From contig JAGRJY010000163.1 in NCBI GenBank assembly GCA_020442465.1, positions 1 to 49,047 on the forward strand: DNA of 49,047 nt. Direction: 5' to 3'. The translations under genes and the position numbers were made by a program. The notes below the pieces were generated by a model that was not told where the DNA came from, searched no databases, and saw nothing but the letters and a program-made list of their open reading frames with translations. The DNA comes from Lysobacterales bacterium (lineage in GTDB: Bacteria; Pseudomonadota; Gammaproteobacteria; Xanthomonadales; Xanthomonadaceae). How positions within the stretch are numbered: position 1 is the first letter of the stretch; the number at the start of each line of letters is the position of its first letter. This document shows positions 44,947 through 49,047 of the stretch, one piece after another.

Positions 44947-47900
44947 CTATCCGCCAACACTCTCTTTGAGCACTTCGGACACGTTTCGCAGCAATTCCGG
45001 CTCCTGATAGGGCTTGCCCAGATAGCGGTTCACACCGATTTCGAATGCGCGCTGGCGATGTTTCTCGCCGGTACGCGAGGTGATCATGATGATCGGCACG
45101 CCACGCAGGCGAACGTCGTTGCGCATGTGCGTCGCCAGTTCGTAGCCGTCCATGCGCGGCATCTCGATGTCGAGCAGCATGGCGTCGGGAACACGCTCGA
45201 CCATCTTTTCGATGGCGTCGACACCGTCCTTGGCGGTGGTGACCTCGTATCCGGCGCGCTCGAGCACGCGCGAGGACACCTTGCGCATGGTGATCGAGTC
45301 GTCGACCACCATGACCAGGGGCACCTTGCGCTGCTCGACGACCGGCGCCTCGGTCGGCACCTCGCCGGCCTGGCGCATGGCGGCCGCCTTGCGGACCAAC
45401 GGAGCGACGTCGAGGATGACCACGACCGAACCGTCGCCCATGACGGTGGCGCCGAAGATGCCGGGAATCGAGTTGATCTGCGGCCCGGTGGGCTTGACCA
45501 CGATTTCCTTGCTGCCTACGACCTGGTCGACGCAGATCGCCGCACGCAGGTCGCCCGAGCGCGCCAGCAGCATCGGCACCTGCAGGCTCTCGGCAGCGCG
45601 CACCTTGGCATGACCGAGGAGGTTGCCGAGATCGTGGATCGAGTACCGCTCACCGGCGTAGTCGAAGTGCGGATCTTCCGAGCCCAGCTGGGTCTGCAGG
45701 TCGGCCGGCGCGATGCGTGCCACGCCCTGCACCGAAGCGATCGGCACCGCGAAGACGGTTTCTGCGAGCTTGACGAACACGGCCTGGGTGACTGCCAGCG
45801 TGAACGGCAGGCGGACGACGAATTCACTGCCCTTGCCGAACTGCGAATCGATGTACAGCGAGCCACCGAGCTGCTTGATCTCGCTGTGCACGACGTCCAT
45901 GCCGACGCCGCGCCCTGCGATCTTGCTGACCGACTGGGCGGTCGAGAATCCGGACTCCAGGACAAAGCCGAACAGCTCCCGATCCGACAGCTGCGCGTCG
46001 GGGCTCATCATGCCCTTCTCGACGGCCTTGCGACGGATCGCGTCGCGATCCATGCCGCGGCCATCGTCGGACACCCGGATCACGACTTCGGATGCCTCAC
46101 GAGCGACGTGAATGCGCACCGTGCCCTCTTCGGGCTTGCCTGCCTTGGCCCGGTCCGCCGGCGCCTCAAGACCGTGCGCCAGCGCATTGCGCAGCATGTG
46201 CTCCAGCGGCGCCGTCATGCGGTCGAGCACGTTGCGGTCCATTTCGCCCTGGGCGCCTTCGACCTTGAGCTGGGCCTTCTTGCCAAGTTCGCTGCCGGTC
46301 TGACGCATGATGCGACGCAGCCGGGGCACCAGGGCATCGAACGGCACCATGCGCGTACGCATGAGGCCTTCCTGCAGTTCGGAGCTGACCCGCGACTGCT
46401 GCAGCAGCAGGGTTTCGTACTGACGGGTCAGGTCTTCGAGCGTGCCCTGCAAGTTGGTCAAGTCGGCCGCGGACTCACCCAGCGCACGGGAAAGCTGCTG
46501 CAGGGTGGAGAAACGATCGAGCTCGAGCGGATCGAAGTTCTGATCGCTTTCTTCCTGCTCGCGCTGGTAGCGCGCGATGATCTGAGCCTCGGTCTCGATT
46601 TCCAGGCGTCGCAGCTGCTCGCGCAGACGGCTCGTGGTCTGATCCATCTCGACCAGGCCGCCGCGGAACGCACCGATCTGCTGTTCCAGGCGGGCGCGAT
46701 AGATCGCGACTTCGCCCGCGTAGGTCACCAGTCGGTCGAGCAGATCGGCGCGGATGCGGATCTGCTCCTGCGGCGCGCGCGTCTGCGATTCCTCTTCCTC
46801 GACGGCATCGAGCGCGGTCTTGGTCGGGGTCGCGGCAGGCCGGCTGACCGGCACAGCCACCGATTCGACCGCAGCTTCGGCCGCTGGCGCGGCCGCGTCC
46901 GCAGCCATCGCTGCCGTCGGCAGCGGCTCGCCGCGCACCAAGGCATCCAGATGCGACAGCAGCGTATTCGGCATGGCAATGGCGCGACGCTCGCCGACGC
47001 GCTTGACCATGCCGTGCAGTCGGTCGAAGACACGCTCAAGCACGTCCATACCCGGCGCGCCGATTTCACGCCGGCCGTCGGCAACCTGTTCGAGCAGTGA
47101 TTCGGCTGCATGGCCGAGATCGCCGATCGGCGTCAGACCGGCCATGCGTGCGCCGCCCTTCAGCGTGTGCAGATCGCGCTGCAATCCCACGACGAGTTCG
47201 CGGTCGGTGTGGTCGTCGCGCAACTTGGCCAGCAACCCGTCCGAGTGATCGAGAATATCGACGCCTTCCTCGAGGAAGATGTCGAGCAGATCCTCGTCCA
47301 TGTCCGGCAGCTCGAGCGGTCCATCCGGATCGGGATCCGCACCAGCCAGGCCCGACACCGGCACGGCAGGTGCCGAGGTGGTGTCGCGTGCGGGCGGCGC
47401 CGACTCCTTGATGCTCTCCCGACTCACCGGCTCGTGTGACGCCGCAGCCACCGCAGCCAGCGCTTCTGCCGCCAGCGCAGCGGCCCGCTTCTCGGCCTCG
47501 GCCTGTTCCGCCGCAGCGCGCTCCGCAGAGACGCGTTCCGACTCGACCCGCGCCGCCTCGGCCTTCTCGTCTTCGAGACGTTGCAGTTCGGCCAGTTCGG
47601 CCTCCAGCTGTTCCGCTTCGACACGTTCGGCTTCGATTCGCTCGGCTTCGACGCGCTCGGCTTCGACGCGCTCGGCTTCGACGCGTTCGGCTTCGACGCG
47701 TTCGGCTTCGAGACGCTCGGCTTCGACGCGTTCGGCTTCGACGCGTTCGGCTTCGACGCGTTCGGCTTCGACGCGTTCGGCTTCGAGGCGTTCGGCTTCG
47801 AGGCGTTCGGCTTCGAGGCGTTCGGCTTCGAGGCGTTCGGCTTCGACGCGTTCGGCTTCGAGGCGTTCGGCTTCGAGGCGTTCGGCTTCGAGGCGTTCGT

Positions 47901-49047
47901 CTTCGACGCGTTCGGCTTCGACGCGTTCGGCTTCGACGCGTTCGGCTTCGACGCGTTCGGCTTCGACGCGTTCGGCTTCGACGCGTTCGGCTTCGAGGCG
48001 CTCGGCTTCGGCGCGCTCGGCCGCCTCGTCACGCGGCGGCAATTCGTCGACGTCGGCCAGCTCGAAGCCGATCTCGAAGGCCTCCTCGGCCACGACCGGC
48101 TCGATGGATTGACTCTCCGACAGTTCCTCGAACGTGAGCTCTTCGCCCAGATCGAGATCTTCCGTGACGCTTTCCGTCAGATCGACGACCGGCGCCGCCG
48201 CAGCCTCCGGTTCCAGCTCCGAAACGGCTTCCGACACCGGCTCCGGTGCGGTTTCGGCCACGATATCTTCGAGGTCGTCCTCGATCAGATCGTCGGCGTG
48301 GAGCGGCAGAAGTGGGCCCGCGGGCTCCGGCAAGGAGTCCCGGATGGCCAGCAGCTTTGCAGAAAGCTCGGGGAAATCCGGAGCAAACGGCGGGGTGGCA
48401 GCCAGCGACTCCATCAACATCCGGATCGCCATGGCCGATTCGCCGATGAGGTCGACGCCTTCCACGCTGGGCGCGGCACGCGCACCGATCAGTCGCTTGA
48501 TATACCCCTCAAGCGGACCGATGACTTCGGAAATATGCGGGACTTCGGTCATCGCGAAGGCGCCGCTCATCGTGTGCACGGCGCGCAATACGGCGTCGGT
48601 GACCGGTGCAGGGTGCGGAGAACAAGTGTCGACGAACGCATCGACCGTTTCCAGATGCCCCGCCACCTCGGTGGTGAGGATGTCGAACAGCACGCTGTCA
48701 ATCTGGAATTCGGTGCCTTGCTCGCGCAGGCTCTCGATGCCCATGTCGCCCATGTCGCCGACCCATTCGTCGTCGGCAAGCGTGGCGGCTTCGAGATGTT
48801 CGACCTCGAGACGCTCGGCTTCGAGGCGTTCGGCTTCGAGGCGTTCGGCTTCGAGACGTTCGGCTTCGAGACGTTCGGCTTCGAGACGTTCGGCTTCGAG
48901 ACGTTCGGCTTCGAGACGTTCGGCTTCGAGGCGTTCGGCTTCGAGACGCTCGGCTTCGAGGCGTTCGGCTTCGAGGCGTTCGGCTTCGAGGCGTTCGGCT
49001 TCGAGGCGTTCGGCTTCGAGGCGTTCGGCTTCGAGGCGTTCGGCTTC
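44947..49047 (-). CDS. chpA: Hybrid chemosensory histidine kinase ChpA (5' end beyond window)
   Basis: The frame is open to the window edge; 1366 residues are visible and the N-terminus is missing. From the edge: an (EAERL)16 helix (1-80), an Hpt module with His158 in VHTMSGAF, an acidic linker, an (EAER-V/L)27 helix (346-480), and an Hpt module with His627 in [13 protein letters not shown]. Then come the dimerisation domain, an ATPase domain with NALAHGLE (Asn954) and [10 protein letters not shown], a CheW domain, and a receiver with Asp1293 in [15 protein letters not shown]. This CheA-like order, followed by chpB and chpC, matches the Pil-Chp kinase, which has many phosphotransfer domains. 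The apparent first ATG at 48753 is internal, since the same repeat frame continues upstream. Confidence 0.92.
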   Translation of the reverse strand, partial: EAERLEAERLEAERLEAERLEAERLEAERLEAERLEAERLEAERLEAERLEAERLEAERLEAERLEAERLEAERLEAERLEVEHLEAATLADDEWVGDMGDMGIESLREQGTEFQIDSVLFDILTTEVAGHLETVDAFVDTCSPHPAPVTDAVLRAVHTMSGAFAMTEVPHISEVIGPLEGYIKRLIGARAAPSVEGVDLIGESAMAIRMLMESLAATPPFAPDFPELSAKLLAIRDSLPEPAGPLLPLHADDLIEDDLEDIVAETAPEPVSEAVSELEPEAAAAPVVDLTESVTEDLDLGEELTFEELSESQSIEPVVAEEAFEIGFELADVDELPPRDEAAERAEAERLEAERVEAERVEAERVEAERVEAERVEAERVEDERLEAERLEAERLEAERVEAERLEAERLEAERLEAERLEAERVEAERVEAERVEAERVEAERLEAERVEAERVEAERVEAERVEAERIEAERVEAEQLEAELAELQRLEDEKAEAARVESERVSAERAAAEQAEAEKRAAALAAEALAAVAAASHEPVSRESIKESAPPARDTTSAPAVPVSGLAGADPDPDGPLELPDMDEDLLDIFLEEGVDILDHSDGLLAKLRDDHTDRELVVGLQRDLHTLKGGARMAGLTPIGDLGHAAESLLEQVADGRREIGAPGMDVLERVFDRLHGMVKRVGERRAIAMPNTLLSHLDALVRGEPLPTAAMAADAAAPAAEAAVESVAVPVSRPAATPTKTALDAVEEEESQTRAPQEQIRIRADLLDRLVTYAGEVAIYRARLEQQIGAFRGGLVEMDQTTSRLREQLRRLEIETEAQIIARYQREQEESDQNFDPLELDRFSTLQQLSRALGESAADLTNLQGTLEDLTRQYETLLLQQSRVSSELQEGLMRTRMVPFDALVPRLRRIMRQTGSELGKKAQLKVEGAQGEMDRNVLDRMTAPLEHMLRNALAHGLEAPADRAKAGKPEEGTVRIHVAREASEVVIRVSDDGRGMDRDAIRRKAVEKGMMSPDAQLSDRELFGFVLESGFSTAQSVSKIAGRGVGMDVVHSEIKQLGGSLYIDSQFGKGSEFVVRLPFTLAVTQAVFVKLAETVFAVPIASVQGVARIAPADLQTQLGSEDPHFDYAGERYSIHDLGNLLGHAKVRAAESLQVPMLLARSGDLRAAICVDQVVGSKEIVVKPTGPQINSIPGIFGATVMGDGSVVVILDVAPLVRKAAAMRQAGEVPTEAPVVEQRKVPLVMVVDDSITMRKVSSRVLERAGYEVTTAKDGVDAIEKMVERVPDAMLLDIEMPRMDGYELATHMRNDVRLRGVPIIMITSRTGEKHRQRAFEIGVNRYLGKPYQEPELLRNVSEVLKESVGG
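47608..48012 (-). repeat. 15-bp coding minisatellite, 27 units, in chpA
   Basis: About 27 tandem 15-nt units with no gap read, on the coding strand, as Glu-Ala-Glu-Arg-Leu/Val, in frame with chpA. The plus-strand unit is TTCGGCTTCGACGCG or its GAG variant. Leu and Val differ by one base (CTC or GTC). Rare variants are Glu-Asp-Glu-Arg, one Ile, and a terminal Glu-Ala-Glu-Gln. The length is a multiple of three per unit, so copy changes keep the frame. Confidence 0.95.
48808..49047 (-). repeat. 15-bp coding minisatellite, at least 16 units, reaching the window end
   Basis: Sixteen complete 15-nt units (plus strand GAG-(A/G)CG-(T/C)TC-GGC-TTC) encode Leu-Arg-Glu-Ala-Glu repeats, all with Leu, without the Val variants of the other tract. 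The array is in the chpA frame and is cut by the window end exactly at a unit boundary, so its true length is unknown. Confidence 0.95.

Noticed and set aside
44830..47100. A 756-codon plus-strand frame opposite chpA
   Set aside because: It is antisense to the kinase, ATPase and CheW domains, which are fully conserved on the minus strand.
47424..48137. Frames with repeats such as [10 protein letters not shown] or R-V-R-L-R over the minisatellite
   Set aside because: Every frame of a 15-bp array gives a pentapeptide repeat. Only the chpA frame continues into real domains on both sides.
48751..48753. ATG at 48753 as the start of chpA
   Set aside because: The frame is open upstream to the window edge and encodes the same E-A-E-R-L helix found inside the gene, so this Met is internal.
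48808..49047. CRISPR array
   Set aside because: The repeats are 15 bp, directly abutting and without spacers, and no cas gene is present.

Overview
The window is about 49 kb of GC-rich, gene-dense DNA from a free-living gammaproteobacterium, most likely of the Lysobacterales (Xanthomonadales) type. This rests on gene order, not on any search: a tRNA-Tyr/Gly/Thr cluster beside a probable tuf start, the block ychF-pth-rplY-prs-tRNA-Gln-ispE-lolB, hemA-prfA, wrbA-DUF2069, a gsp (type II secretion) pseudopilin operon, and a Chp-type chemosensory cluster. No phage, IS element, integrase or CRISPR array is visible. Start codons are often GTG, and successive genes repeatedly overlap by 4 nt (ATGA or GTGA), so much of the window is read as tightly coupled operons.

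Layout. Positions 1-7577 (minus strand): tuf start, three tRNA genes with their promoter, then housekeeping genes ychF, pth, rplY, prs, tRNA-Gln, ispE, lolB and a TPR protein. Positions 7631-16527 (plus): hemA-prfA, a GNAT acetyltransferase, a PPK2 polyphosphate kinase, a coupled trio encoding a transmembrane Ser/Thr kinase, an exported Ig-like protein and a LysM/FecR-like envelope protein, then an orphan PIN-domain protein. Positions 16538-25267 (minus): an RND permease and its membrane-fusion protein, a LytS/LytTR two-component pair, and yihY-tlpA-acyP. Positions 25334-27256 (plus): wrbA, a DUF2069 membrane protein, a short asparaginase-domain protein and a GFA-like zinc protein. Positions 27386-30418 (minus): a secreted subtilase with a long AT-richer leader region, then sufT. 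A small membrane protein lies at 30445-30921 (plus).

Positions 31029-39581 (minus) form one long unit, gspG-H-I-J-K-L-M-N followed by a hisN-like phosphatase, nudE, cysQ and mazG: eight type II secretion genes joined to metabolite-repair genes, with gspC, D, E and F absent. bioA and rsmE follow on the plus strand. Positions 42200-49047 (minus) hold a chemosensory cluster: chpA (Hpt, kinase, CheW and receiver modules; its 5' end lies beyond the window), a chpB-like methylesterase with a very long acidic central region, and a chpC-like CheW protein.

The most unusual structure is in chpA. Two in-frame 15-bp minisatellites (27 units, and at least 16 units running off the window end) encode (E-A-E-R-L/V)n helices placed before and after an Hpt module. 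The window begins at tuf, usually a duplicated gene, and ends inside this repeat, which suggests that it is a whole assembly contig broken at repeats. The second system worth attention is the kinase/Ig/LysM-FecR operon at 11425-15967.
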